Notes under the pieces: generated by a model
The model's database searches: none
Told to the model about the DNA's origin: nothing
The model's input: only the letters and a program-made list of their open reading frames with translations
Program-made: the position numbers and the translations under genes
NCBI GenBank assembly: GCA_964471115.1
Contig: CAYYFE010000016.1
Location: 1-64,000, forward strand
DNA from: SYFT01 sp964471115
GTDB taxonomy: Bacteria; Acidobacteriota; Vicinamibacteria; Vicinamibacterales; SCN-69-37
Direction of reading: 5' to 3'
Length of the DNA stretch: 64,000 nt
Shown: piece after piece, positions 18,458 through 28,319 of the stretch
Numbering within the stretch: position 1 is the first letter of the stretch
Layout of the letters: each line of letters opens with the position of its first letter

Positions 18458-19975
18458 CTACTGCAGCAACAGGCCGGCGCCGGGTCCCAGCGGCAGGCCG
18501 AAGGTGAACCAGAGCGCCAGCAGCGCGCTCCAGATGGTGAGGAAGACGACCGAATACGGCAGCATCGTGGCGATGACGGTGCCCATGCCGGCCTTCTTGT
18601 CGTACTTCTCGAAGAACGCGACGATCAGCGCGAAGTAGGACATCATCGGCGAAATGATGTTGGTCGTGCTGTCGCCCACGCGGAAGGCGGCCTGCGTCAG
18701 TTCAGGCGTGTAGCCGAGCAGCATGAACATCGGCACGAACACCGGGGCCATGATCGCCCACTTCGCCGAGGCGCTGCCCATGAAGAGGTTGATGAACGCC
18801 GTGAGCAGGATGAACATCACCATCAGCGGCGCGCCGCCCAGCGCGGATTCGCGCAGGACGTCGGCGCCCTTCACGGCGAAGATCAGTCCCAGGTTGCTCC
18901 AGTTGAAGAACGCGACGAACTGCGCCGCGAAGAACACCAGCACCAGGTAGCCACCCAGGCCGCTGATCGACTTGCCCATGCCGGACATCACGTCCGCGTC
19001 GTTCTTGAAGGTGCCCGCCCCGAACCCGTACGCGGCGCCGGCCACGACGCCGAGCAGGAAGATCAGCGCGACGATGCCCGACATGAACGGCGACCGGAGG
19101 AGATCGCCCGTCTGTGGATCGCGCAGGAAGCCGTCGCCCGGCACCGTGCCCCACAACACGATGGCCGCCAGCACCAGCGTGGCGATGCCGGCCCAGCGCA
19201 GGCCGCGCCGTTCCAGATCATTGAGGCCCTCAATCGCCTCCGCCTTCGACGCGCCGGCGTATTCGCCCAGCCGGGGGACGACGATGCGTTCGGTGACCCA
19301 CGTGCCGGCAATCGTGAGCAGCGGCGTCGACACCGCCATGAAGTAGTAATTGGCCGCCGCGTTGACGGCATAGTCGGGACGCACGATGCGCGCGGCCTCT
19401 TCCGACAGGCCCGCCAGCAGCGGGTCCACGGTGCCCAGCAGCAGGTTGGCGCTGTAGCCGCCCGACACACCCGCAAACGCGGCCGCCATGCCCGCGATGG
19501 GATGCCGCCTGGCGCCGAGGAAGATGAGGCCCGCCAGCGGCACCAGAAGGACGTACCCGAGTTCGCTGGCCATGTTCGACATGACACCCGCGAACACCAG
19601 CACCGAGGTCAGCAGCCGCGGCGGTGCCGAGAGCACGAGCAGCCGCAGGCTGGCGCTCATCAGGCCCGACGCTTCCATCGCGCCGATGCCCAGCATCGCC
19701 ACCAGCACCGTGCCCAGCGGCGCGAAGCCCGTGAAGTTGGTGACCAGGTTGGTGAGAATGCGATGCAGGCCCGAGAGGCTCAGCAGGTCGACCGGCGTAA
19801 TCGTCGCGCCCGTGCCGGGGTGGACGGCCGAGATGCCCGACATCGCGGCAAACGACGACACCACCACGACGCCCAGCGCGAACAGGGCAAACAGCGAGGC
19901 GGGATGGGGCAGCGCGTTGCCGCCCTTCTCCACGACGTTCAGGAAGACGGTCAGCCAGCTCCGGCGTGCAGTCAT
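18458..19975 (-). CDS. AbgT-family transporter
   Basis: 505 residues, with about 11-13 hydrophobic segments. The sequence matches the AbgT family (p-aminobenzoyl-glutamate uptake in E. coli; sulfonamide efflux in some members): NVVEKGGNALPHP at the N terminus, GIGAMEASGLMSASLR, FAGVMSNMASELGYVLLVPLAG, GGYSANLLLGTVDPLLAGLSEEAA and GDSTTNIISPMMSYFALIVAF. It is first in a two-gene unit with the tricorn-type protease, suggesting linked uptake or turnover of peptide-like substrates, which is inference. The true substrate is unknown. The upstream spacer is a family F repeat array. Confidence 0.9.
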   Translation of the reverse strand: MTARRSWLTVFLNVVEKGGNALPHPASLFALFALGVVVVSSFAAMSGISAVHPGTGATITPVDLLSLSGLHRILTNLVTNFTGFAPLGTVLVAMLGIGAMEASGLMSASLRLLVLSAPPRLLTSVLVFAGVMSNMASELGYVLLVPLAGLIFLGARRHPIAGMAAAFAGVSGGYSANLLLGTVDPLLAGLSEEAARIVRPDYAVNAAANYYFMAVSTPLLTIAGTWVTERIVVPRLGEYAGASKAEAIEGLNDLERRGLRWAGIATLVLAAIVLWGTVPGDGFLRDPQTGDLLRSPFMSGIVALIFLLGVVAGAAYGFGAGTFKNDADVMSGMGKSISGLGGYLVLVFFAAQFVAFFNWSNLGLIFAVKGADVLRESALGGAPLMVMFILLTAFINLFMGSASAKWAIMAPVFVPMFMLLGYTPELTQAAFRVGDSTTNIISPMMSYFALIVAFFEKYDKKAGMGTVIATMLPYSVVFLTIWSALLALWFTFGLPLGPGAGLLLQ

Positions 19976-19992
19976 GCGGGGACTCTACCACC

Positions 19993-20105
19993 AACCCGCG
20001 AGCCCACCAGCCCACGAACCCACGAACCCACGAGCCCACGAGCCCACGAGCCCACGAACCCACAAGCCCACGAGCCCACGAACCCACAAGCCCACGAGCC
20101 CACGA
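19993..20105. repeat. Family F 8-bp repeats (CCCACGAA/CCCACGAG), quadruplex-type on minus strand
   Basis: About fourteen 8-bp units nearly fill the spacer between the stop codon of the potassium-channel gene (20109) and the start codon of the AbgT gene (19975). On the minus strand, the sense strand of both genes, the sequence is GGG at 8-bp intervals, a canonical G-quadruplex pattern. The same unit occurs inside the gene at 59977-60570. Confidence 0.9.
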
Positions 20106-20108
20106 TGA

Positions 20109-21797
<1,689 letters not shown>

Positions 21798-21861
21798 AGT
21801 GGAAGGATCATGAAGGGATCAGGGACGAGGGACAAGGGAAAATGGAGGGGCCGAGGGAGCA

Positions 21862-21917
21862 ATCGATGGATCAATGGATCAATGGATCGATGGATCGATG
21901 GATCGATGGATCGATGG
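21862..21917. repeat. Family J: seven 8-bp ATCGATGG/ATCAATGG units
   Basis: Seven contiguous 8-bp units, five of ATCGATGG and two of ATCAATGG, lie in the 128-bp spacer between the divergent potassium-channel and DUF2200 genes and end eight bases before the DUF2200 ATG. Almost every unit junction creates a GATC site. The array would be in or next to the DUF2200 leader. Confidence 0.9.
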
Positions 21918-21925
21918 GGGGCACG

Positions 21926-22297
21926 ATGAAGGTGACCGAGGCGCAGGACGAGCGGATTGCGGGGATGACGTTGGCGTCGGTGTACCCGCACTACGTGGCG
22001 AAGGTGGAGAAAAAGGGGCGGACCAGGGTGGAACTGCATCAGGTCATCACCTGGCTGACCGGGTATGACGAGGCCCAGTTGCGGGCGTGTCTCGACCGGA
22101 AGGTGACGTTCAGGACGTTCTTCGAGGAGGCGACGCTCAACCCGAACGCGCGGCTGATCACCGGCGTCATCTGCGGGTACCGCGTGGAGGACATCCCGTT
22201 CCCGCTGACCCGGCAGGTGCGGTATCTCGACAAGCTGGTGGACGAGCTGGCGAAGGGCCGGCCACTCGAAAAGATCCTTCGGACCGCAGCGAAATGA
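21926..22297 (+). CDS. DUF2200 family protein
   Basis: 123 residues, small and cytoplasmic. The start at ATG 21926 follows a G-rich stretch (21916-21921) that can serve as a ribosome binding site; the longer frame from 21842 would translate the repeat array. Conserved family blocks are visible: MTLASVYPHYVAKVEKKGRT, ITWLTGYDEAQL, FRTFFEEATLNPNARLITG, VICGYRVEDI and RYLDKLVDELAKGRPLEKIL. The family is widespread, but its function is not known to me. The TGA lies within the palindrome at 22296-22324. Confidence 0.88.
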   Translation: MKVTEAQDERIAGMTLASVYPHYVAKVEKKGRTRVELHQVITWLTGYDEAQLRACLDRKVTFRTFFEEATLNPNARLITGVICGYRVEDIPFPLTRQVRYLDKLVDELAKGRPLEKILRTAAK

Positions 22298-22324
22298 GCT
22301 CGGAGGTCATTGACCTCCGAGCTC
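22296..22324. terminator. Perfect 14-bp palindrome spanning two convergent stop codons
   Basis: GAGCTCGGAGGTCA (22296-22309) is followed, after one base, by its exact inverse (22311-22324). It overlaps the TGA of the plus-strand DUF2200 gene (22295-22297) and the TGA of the minus-strand permease gene (22325-22323). It is probably a bidirectional terminator; a U-tract is absent. Confidence 0.7.
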
Positions 22325-24728
22325 AGGACTCGCTCATGGTGTCCCTCGGCGACACGCGGGTGGCGCGCAGGGCCGGGGACCAGCTGGCCAGGAGCGTGAC
22401 CGCCAGCTGCAGGACCAACGCGGCGGCGTAGAGGCGTGGATCGAAGGGCGAGACGCCGGGCAGCAGTGCGCGGGCGGTGGAGGCGGCGGCGAAGGCGACG
22501 AGCAGGCCGACCACCAGGGCAGGCCCGGCCAGGCGCAGGGATTCGCCGATGATCAGGCGGCGCAGGTCGGCGGGCGTGGCGCCAAGCGCGAGCCGCACCC
22601 CGAATTCACGCGTGCGCTGGCTGACCAATTGCCAGGTGACGCCGAACAACCCGACCGTGACCAGAATCACGGCCACGGCGCCGCACGTGGCGAAAAACGC
22701 GGCGGCCACGCGGGCCGGCCAGAGGGGCAGCGCCATGCGCTCCTGCATGGTCTGCACGGCCGCCGGCGGCAGCGTGTCGCCCAGTTCACGCCAGGCCTCG
22801 CGCATCGCGCGGGCGCCCGCGACGCCGTCGGTGTGCGCGCGGACGACCAGCGTCAGCGCGTCACCCAGCCCCGACGGCTGGAGCGGAACGTACACCATCG
22901 GGCGCGCCGTTTCCTGCAGCTGTGAGACCGAGACGTCCGCCGCAATCCCGATGACCTGCCGCGGCCGGCGCTGATCGTCGTACAGCCATTGACCCACCGC
23001 GAGGGCGCCAGGCCACAACGCCCGGGCGGCCGCGTCGTTGACCATCACCACGTCGGTGTCGCGGCCCAGTGGGGCCGCAAACGCGCGGCCTGCCCGCAGG
23101 GTGATCCCCATCGCGTCAAAGTAGGCGGGTGACACCGCCACGGCGGCGGCCGTGACGCAGCCGCCCGCAGCGCAATCACGGCCATCCGCCGAGGCCGTCA
23201 TCGACCGGCCCACACCGAGCTGGAACGGCACTCGCTCGGCAATGCCGACCGCCGCGATGTCGGGTCGCGACGCGAGACGGTCCGTCAACTCGCGCACCAG
23301 TTCCGCCTGCCGTTCCGGAGACGCCAGCGTCCTCGACGGGCTGATCTGCATCGTCGCCGTCTGCGTGAGGTTGAAGCCCGGGTCGCGCCGATCGAGCGCC
23401 ACGAAGCTCGCGACAAAGAGCAGCGCCAGTGTCATGAAGGTGGTGGCGCCCACCACCTGAAGCCGGACGAACAGGCGGCGCGCCGTGGCCGGCGCGAGGG
23501 CGCCCGACGCCGGACCCGAGCCGCTGCCCTTGAGCCAGCGAATGGGATCGACACGCGCGATGCGCCACGCGGGCGTGAGCGTGGGGACGGCCGCGGCGAC
23601 CAGCACGAGCGCCGCCGTGAACGCGATCATCCGCCAGTCGACCGAGAAGTGCAGCCGCTGCGGAATCGGCGCCGGCAGACTGAGGCCGCCCAGCAGCGAC
23701 TCGCTCCACGCGGCGACGAGCAGCGCGGCCGTGCCCGCCAGCGTGGCCAACACGAGGCCTTCGGCCAGCAACAGGCGCGTGAGCCGGTGACGGCCCGCAC
23801 CAAGTGCCGCGCGAATACCCAGTTCGCGCTGGCGCTCCACCGACCGAGCGAGGATCAGACCGGCGACGTTGAAACACGCGATCAGCAGCACCAGTCCCAC
23901 CGCCGCCAGGCCCAGCAGCGCCGCGCTGCCCAGCTGGCGCGCTTCGGGGTGCCCCTCGCGAATGGGGATGTACTGCGCGCGCACGCGATCGCGCTCGCCG
24001 GTCTCGGCGAGTCCGCGCGCCAGCGCCAGCATCTCCGCGTCAATTTGCGCCCGGGTCGCCTCCGCCTTCGGTCGCGCCACCATCGTCAGCCATTCGGCGT
24101 TGCCGTCGGCCGCCGGGTCGAGGCGCAGCGCGGGCAAGGCGTCAAAGGTGAACCAGACGTGGGGTTCGAACAGGCCGCCAGGGCCCTGGAAGTCGTCGGC
24201 CACGATGCCGATGACCGAGGCGAGTTGTCCGTTGAGCACCGGTGTGATCGTCGTCAGGTCTGCGGCGCCCCAGCGCGCGCGCCAGTACCGCTCGCTCATC
24301 AGGATGGGCACGGCGCCTGACGGCACATCACGGCTGCTGAGCACGCGCCCGGCCACTGTGGGCGCGGGGACAATCGTGAAGTAGTCGGAGGAGACGGCCA
24401 GCGCCCAGATCTGTTCGGGCCCGGCCGCGCTGACGGCCGTCAGCGGCAGCCGGCCCTCAGCCGCGGCCACGTCCAGCGTGGACGCCGCACGCACCGCGTC
24501 GAACGTGGTTCGGCTCACCGACGCGTGGGGATCGGCCGTCGTGCCGACAAACACCCAGCCGTACGTGTCTGAGCCGGCGACGGCAAACGGCCGGAACACC
24601 AGGGCGTTGACGCTGGAGAAGGCCACCGTATTGACGCCCAGTCCGAGGGCCAGGGTGAACACCACCAGAGCGGCGTGGGCCGGCCGTCGACTCAGACTGC
24701 GCAGGGCGTACTGCAGGTCAGCGAACAT
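22323..24728 (-). CDS. ADOP-type FtsX/MacB-like permease
   Basis: 801 residues with two FtsX domains and two MacB-type periplasmic regions, the arrangement known as acidobacterial duplicated orphan permease. The N terminus MFADLQYALRSLSRRPAHAA is typical, followed by a membrane segment (VVFTLALGLGVNTVAFSSV). Further clusters are LLGLAAVGLVLLIACFNVAG with ARSVERQRELGIRAALGAGR, and near the end VILVTVGLFGVTWQLVSQRTREFGVRLALGA. No ATPase gene is adjacent, consistent with orphan status. The transported substrate is unknown. It lies 9 bp after the DUF998 gene and is probably cotranscribed with it. Confidence 0.92.
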   Translation of the reverse strand: MFADLQYALRSLSRRPAHAALVVFTLALGLGVNTVAFSSVNALVFRPFAVAGSDTYGWVFVGTTADPHASVSRTTFDAVRAASTLDVAAAEGRLPLTAVSAAGPEQIWALAVSSDYFTIVPAPTVAGRVLSSRDVPSGAVPILMSERYWRARWGAADLTTITPVLNGQLASVIGIVADDFQGPGGLFEPHVWFTFDALPALRLDPAADGNAEWLTMVARPKAEATRAQIDAEMLALARGLAETGERDRVRAQYIPIREGHPEARQLGSAALLGLAAVGLVLLIACFNVAGLILARSVERQRELGIRAALGAGRHRLTRLLLAEGLVLATLAGTAALLVAAWSESLLGGLSLPAPIPQRLHFSVDWRMIAFTAALVLVAAAVPTLTPAWRIARVDPIRWLKGSGSGPASGALAPATARRLFVRLQVVGATTFMTLALLFVASFVALDRRDPGFNLTQTATMQISPSRTLASPERQAELVRELTDRLASRPDIAAVGIAERVPFQLGVGRSMTASADGRDCAAGGCVTAAAVAVSPAYFDAMGITLRAGRAFAAPLGRDTDVVMVNDAAARALWPGALAVGQWLYDDQRRPRQVIGIAADVSVSQLQETARPMVYVPLQPSGLGDALTLVVRAHTDGVAGARAMREAWRELGDTLPPAAVQTMQERMALPLWPARVAAAFFATCGAVAVILVTVGLFGVTWQLVSQRTREFGVRLALGATPADLRRLIIGESLRLAGPALVVGLLVAFAAASTARALLPGVSPFDPRLYAAALVLQLAVTLLASWSPALRATRVSPRDTMSES

Positions 24729-24737
24729 GCACTGCCG

Positions 24738-25424
24738 TTACGAGACATCCGGGGGTGTGGTTCGGTTCCGCGCGTGGAGCAGGCCCACCGCCAGCACCCC
24801 CGACCACAGCAGGAACGCGTAGAGGAAGACGCGTTCGACCACGCCGACCCCCGGTGTGGGCCGCTGCCAGATCATGAGCGGGACGTACACAAACGTGCCG
24901 AGGCCGAACAGGAACGCGACGGGAGTCACCAGTCGCGAGAATCGACGGAACCGGTTCCCCAGCGCGTTCGTGCCGGCGAACATGGTCGCGGTCAGCAACA
25001 GCACCATCAGCGCGCCCATCGCGATGTGACCGGCGTCAGTCACCGCGAAGGCGTCGCCGCGTTGATGCATCGGCACGAACGACCACAGCGGCCCCGAGAG
25101 GACAAACGCGACCATCAGCCAGCCGAGCACCCGCACCTGCGGGCGCGTGCGGCCTTCAAGGACGATGGCGGTGGTGAAGGCGGTGAAGAGGAAGGCGTAG
25201 ACCTGCAGAAACGCGCCCCACAACGCCGCGGTCGGCGCGCCAACGGCCGACAGTTCGCTGATGACCTGATGCGCGAAGCTGTAGTTGGGATAGCGGAGTC
25301 CGCAGACGACATCCGCGGCGATGTAGACGACCGGCGACAACGCGCCCAAGACGAGCAGCAGGGTTCGAACCACGGCAGTGGTGCTCCCGGCCCCGGGCGG
25401 AGAGGCCCTGCTCTGAGCATACAT
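24738..25424 (-). CDS. DUF998-family membrane protein
   Basis: 228 residues with about six membrane segments (LLLVLGALSPVVYIAADVVCG, ALWGAFLQVYAFLFTAFTTA, VLGWLMVAFVLSGPLWSFV, GALMVLLLTATMFAG and others). NYSFAHQVISELSAVGAPTA and the following helices match the DUF998 family of unknown function. The ATG at 25424 is the first Met after the tRNA; the longer open frame would translate the tRNA-Leu and is rejected. The A of the ATG is also the final A of the encoded tRNA CCA end, so either the mRNA is released by tRNA processing or translation starts further downstream. Confidence 0.8.
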   Translation of the reverse strand: MYAQSRASPPGAGSTTAVVRTLLLVLGALSPVVYIAADVVCGLRYPNYSFAHQVISELSAVGAPTAALWGAFLQVYAFLFTAFTTAIVLEGRTRPQVRVLGWLMVAFVLSGPLWSFVPMHQRGDAFAVTDAGHIAMGALMVLLLTATMFAGTNALGNRFRRFSRLVTPVAFLFGLGTFVYVPLMIWQRPTPGVGVVERVFLYAFLLWSGVLAVGLLHARNRTTPPDVS

Positions 25425-25513
25425 GGTGCCGGGGGTGGGAATCGAACCCACACGTCCCTGTGGGGGACTCGGGATTTTAAGTCCCGTGCGTCTGCCAGTT
25501 TCGCCACCCCGGC
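25424..25513 (-). tRNA. tRNA-Leu (UAA anticodon)
   Basis: Read on the minus strand, this is a class II tRNA with acceptor stem GCCGGGG (25513-25507) pairing with CCCCGGC, discriminator A and an encoded CCA end (25426-25424). The anticodon arm GGGACTTAAAATCCC presents TAA. The long variable arm (TCCC to GGGA) and the T arm GTGGGTTCGATTCCCAC are present, as expected for leucine. Without CCA the gene is 25427-25513. Confidence 0.95.
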
Positions 25514-25556
25514 AGGGGGCTGAGTGAAGGTAGCACGGGGGGATGGGAGTTATTTG

Positions 25557-25619
25557 GGATTGAGGATTGAGGATTGAGGATTTGTCCGCACTTCGCACTT
25601 CGCACTCCGCACTCCGCAC
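25557..25619. repeat. Family E (GGATTGA) and family A (CGCACTC/CGCACTT) 7-bp arrays
   Basis: Three and a half GGATTGA units (25557-25581) are followed by five CGCACTT/CGCACTC-type units (25585-25619). The two families also occur side by side at 38495-38586. They fill most of the 150-bp spacer between tRNA-Leu and the NfeD gene. Confidence 0.85.
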
Positions 25620-25663
25620 CGATCGATCCTCAATTCGAATAGAATCTCCCCCAGGAGCGTCCC

Positions 25664-26113
25664 ATGGAAATCCTCTGGTGGCATTGGCTCGTGATTGGCC
25701 TGCTGCTGGTATTGGCGGAACTGGCCACGGCCGGCGGGTTCTACGTGATCTTCTTCGGCGTGTCGGCGCTGATCGTCGGCGTGCTGGCGGGTTTTGGCGC
25801 GGCCGGCCCGATGTGGGTGCAACTGCTGCTGTTCTCCGTCCTGTCGGTCGCGTCGCTCGTGCTGTTCCGCGCGCGGCTGCTGCAGTGGGTGCAGCACGAC
25901 CCGCAGCAGCCCGAGATTGACACGCTGGTCGGCGAGATCGGCGTCGCCAGCTCCGAACTGACGCCCGGCACGGTGGGCCGCGTGGAAGTGCGCGGCGCGG
26001 CCTGGTCGGCGCGCAACATCGGCGCGGCCGCGGTCACCCCCGGCACGCGCATCCGCGTCGTCCGCGTGGACGGCCTCATGTTGGATATCGAACCGGAAGG
26101 AGCCCGCTCGTGA
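25664..26113 (+). CDS. NfeD-family membrane protein
   Basis: 149 residues. ATG 25664 is preceded by AGGAG (25653-25657). Membrane segments (HWLVIGLLLVLAELATAGGFYVIFFGVSALIVGVL in two passes, then LLLFSVLSVASLVLF) precede a C-terminal OB-fold domain (TLVGEIGVASSELTPGTVGRVEVRG to GTRIRVVRVDGLMLDIEP). NfeD proteins partner with stomatin/slipin proteins in the membrane, and the next gene overlaps this one by 4 bp (GTGA), so the two are translationally coupled. Probable role: membrane-microdomain organisation or slipin quality control. Confidence 0.9.
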   Translation: MEILWWHWLVIGLLLVLAELATAGGFYVIFFGVSALIVGVLAGFGAAGPMWVQLLLFSVLSVASLVLFRARLLQWVQHDPQQPEIDTLVGEIGVASSELTPGTVGRVEVRGAAWSARNIGAAAVTPGTRIRVVRVDGLMLDIEPEGARS

Positions 26114-27027
26114 ACGAAGGCGCCGTCGTTGCCATTGTCCTGGCCGTCCTGGTCCTCATCATCATCGCCAAGACGGCGGTGGTGGTGCCGCAGCAGAGCG
26201 CGTATGTCGTCGAACGACTGGGCCGCTACAGCGGCACGCTGTCGGCCGGGTTCCACATCCTGATCCCGTTCCTGGATGTCATCCGGTACAAACACTCGCT
26301 GAAAGAAGCCGCGCTCGACATCCCGGCGCAGGTCTGCATCACCCGCGACAACGTGCAGGTGGGCGTCGACGGCATCCTGTACCTGAAGGTGCTGAACCCG
26401 GAGCGCGCGTCCTACGGCATCTCGGACTTCGTGTTTGCCATCAGCCAGCTGGCGCAGACCACGCTGCGTTCGGAAGTCGGCAAGATCGACCTCGACCGCA
26501 CGTTCGAGGAACGCATGAACATCAACGCCTCGATCGTCTCCGAACTCGACAAGGCGAGTGAGGCGTGGGGCGTGAAGGTGCTGCGCTACGAGATCAAGAA
26601 CATCACGCCGCCGCACGACGTGCTGGCCGCGATGGAAAAACAGATGCGCGCCGAGCGCGAAAAGCGCGCGGTGATCCTGACGTCGGAAGGCTCGCGCGAT
26701 GCGGCCATCAACACGGCTGAAGGCGAAAAACAGCAGGTCATCAAGGCGTCGGAAGCCAACAAGCAGCAGCAGATCAATGAAGCCGAAGGTCAGGCCGCCG
26801 CGATCCTCGCCGTCGCCTCCGCGACGGCCGAAGGCATCCGCAAGGTGGCCGAAGCCATCCGTCAGCCGGGCGGCATGGAAGCCACCCAGCTGCGCGTGGC
26901 CGAGCAGTACGTGGAGCAGTTCGGCCAGCTGGCCAAGGTGGGGAACACGATGATCCTGCCCACCAACGCCGCCGACGTGGCGTCCATGGTGGCGTTGGCC
27001 TCGAAGGTGTTCAAAGACACGAAATAA
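26110..27027 (+). CDS. Slipin/paraslipin (QmcA-like SPFH/Band 7 protein)
   Basis: 305 residues from a GTG at 26110. One N-terminal membrane segment (AVVAIVLAVLVLIIIAKTAV) anchors an SPFH/Band 7 domain: PQQSAYVVERLGRYSGTL, GFHILIPFLDVIRYKHSLKE, QVCITRDNVQVGVDGILYLK and ITPPHDVLAAMEKQMRAERE. A coiled coil rich in Glu and Ala follows (EGEKQQVIKASEANKQQQ). The length and C-terminal helix match QmcA/paraslipins, which form oligomeric membrane cages and scaffold proteases. The stop codon is followed after 6 bases by a family B array. Confidence 0.92.
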   Translation: MNEGAVVAIVLAVLVLIIIAKTAVVVPQQSAYVVERLGRYSGTLSAGFHILIPFLDVIRYKHSLKEAALDIPAQVCITRDNVQVGVDGILYLKVLNPERASYGISDFVFAISQLAQTTLRSEVGKIDLDRTFEERMNINASIVSELDKASEAWGVKVLRYEIKNITPPHDVLAAMEKQMRAEREKRAVILTSEGSRDAAINTAEGEKQQVIKASEANKQQQINEAEGQAAAILAVASATAEGIRKVAEAIRQPGGMEATQLRVAEQYVEQFGQLAKVGNTMILPTNAADVASMVALASKVFKDTK

Positions 27028-27033
27028 AGGTCA

Positions 27034-27087
27034 CAGGGCGCAGGGCGCAGGGCACAGGGCACAGGGATCAGGGAACAGGGATCAGGG
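27034..27087. repeat. Family B 7-bp repeats (CAGGGCA), quadruplex-type on plus strand
   Basis: Nearly eight units of CAGGGCA and variants give GGG at 7-bp steps, a canonical G-quadruplex pattern. The array runs past the stop of the minus-strand MgtC-like gene (27070-27068) and encodes its last residues (LIPVP). Further copies lie at 52326-52388 and 61329-61363. Confidence 0.9.
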
Positions 27088-28318
27088 TGAACCCGCCCAC
27101 GCCGAGCACGAGGGCCATGGCCAGCAGGCCGGCGAAGGCCAGGCCGCGATACACGCCCTGACCGAGCACCAGGGCGAGTCCGGCCTTGAAGATCGTGTTC
27201 GAGAGGATGCCCAGCGTCAGCGCGGCGGCGGCCGCGCGCAGATCCGCGCCGTCAGCCGCGCGCTGCGCCATCGACACCGTCAACGCGTCCACGTCCGTCA
27301 GGCCCAGCACGGCGGCCGAGCCGAACAGGCCGGCCGCCCCGAAGCGGTCCTCGGCCAGCGCCACGATGATCAGCACGATCTGAAACGCCACGGCCATCTG
27401 CAGCGCGGCCGAGACCTGCAGCGGGTTGTCCTGTGCCGGCGCCTTGTGCGCCGTGTCCGACGTCCGGATGCCGCGCGCCAGCAGCAGCAAACCGATGGCC
27501 ACCGGTCCAAGGAAGACGGGCCAGATGGCCGCCGCCAGCGACGGCGCCAGCACCGCGGCGGCGACCAGCACCCGAGGAAACAGCGTGACGTTGGCGCCCA
27601 TCACTCCGGCGGCCAGCGCCAGTCCCGCTTCGGGATGCGCGCGGCTCAACCGCGAGAACGTCAGCGTCACCGAGGTGGACGACACCAGGCCGCCCAGCGC
27701 GCCCGCCACGGCGTACCCGCGGCGGGCTCCCCAGGCGCGGCGGGCGAGGAACCCGAGAAAACTCAATCCCGAGAAAAAGAGCACCAGCATCCACAGCTGA
27801 CGCAGACGGATGCCCTCGAACGATCCGACGGGCCAGATCGGATCGGCGGGCAGCAACGGCAGAATCACGGTGGCCATCACCGCAAATCGCGCCGCCGAGA
27901 TGAGTTCGGTTTCGCCCAGCCGGCTGACCAGGCCGTGCAGGCGGGATTTCTCGGCCAGCAGCAGCACCGTGACGGCCGTGATGGCCGACGCCACCGTCGG
28001 CTGGCCATACCCGGCCAGCACCCCCGCCACGACGACCACCAGCGCGGCGACTTCGGTCGTGGCGTCGACATCGCCACGGCTGGCCGACACGTACGCGGCG
28101 ATCACAATGCCGACCAGGCCGGCCAGAAGCACCGTCGCCGGTCCCTCCATGCCGGTGCCCAGCCACCAGCCCGCGATGCCGGCGACCAGGCCCATCATCG
28201 TGAACGTGCGCAGCCCGCCGAACCGGGCGTTCACGCCGGTGGCGTGGCCGCTCCATTGCCGTTCCACGCCGACGGCCAGGCCGGTCAGCGTGGCGATGAC
28301 GAGCGCGTCGAGGGGCAT
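27068..28318 (-). CDS. MgtC/SapB and DUF4010 domain membrane protein
   Basis: 416 residues, strongly hydrophobic throughout. The N-terminal MgtC/SapB-like part carries TGLAVGVERQWSGHATG and FGGLRTFTMMGLVAGIAGW; the C-terminal DUF4010 part carries GRARRGYAVAG-like LARRAWGARRGYAVAGALGG, LVSSTSVTLTFSRLSRAH and VLGLTDVDALTVSMAQRA. MgtC-type proteins are linked to Mg2+ homeostasis, while the function of the fused family is not established. The gene starts one base after the stop of the M28 peptidase gene. The C-terminal LIPVP and stop codon are encoded by the family B array, showing that the array has moved the end of this gene. Confidence 0.85.
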   Translation of the reverse strand: MPLDALVIATLTGLAVGVERQWSGHATGVNARFGGLRTFTMMGLVAGIAGWWLGTGMEGPATVLLAGLVGIVIAAYVSASRGDVDATTEVAALVVVVAGVLAGYGQPTVASAITAVTVLLLAEKSRLHGLVSRLGETELISAARFAVMATVILPLLPADPIWPVGSFEGIRLRQLWMLVLFFSGLSFLGFLARRAWGARRGYAVAGALGGLVSSTSVTLTFSRLSRAHPEAGLALAAGVMGANVTLFPRVLVAAAVLAPSLAAAIWPVFLGPVAIGLLLLARGIRTSDTAHKAPAQDNPLQVSAALQMAVAFQIVLIIVALAEDRFGAAGLFGSAAVLGLTDVDALTVSMAQRAADGADLRAAAAALTLGILSNTIFKAGLALVLGQGVYRGLAFAGLLAMALVLGVGGFTLIPVP

Positions 28319-28319
28319 G

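Noticed and set aside
21862..21917. Iteron-type replication origin
   Set aside because: There is no dnaA, rep or par gene and no AT-rich unwinding stretch near the array; the units match the general microsatellite pattern of the window.
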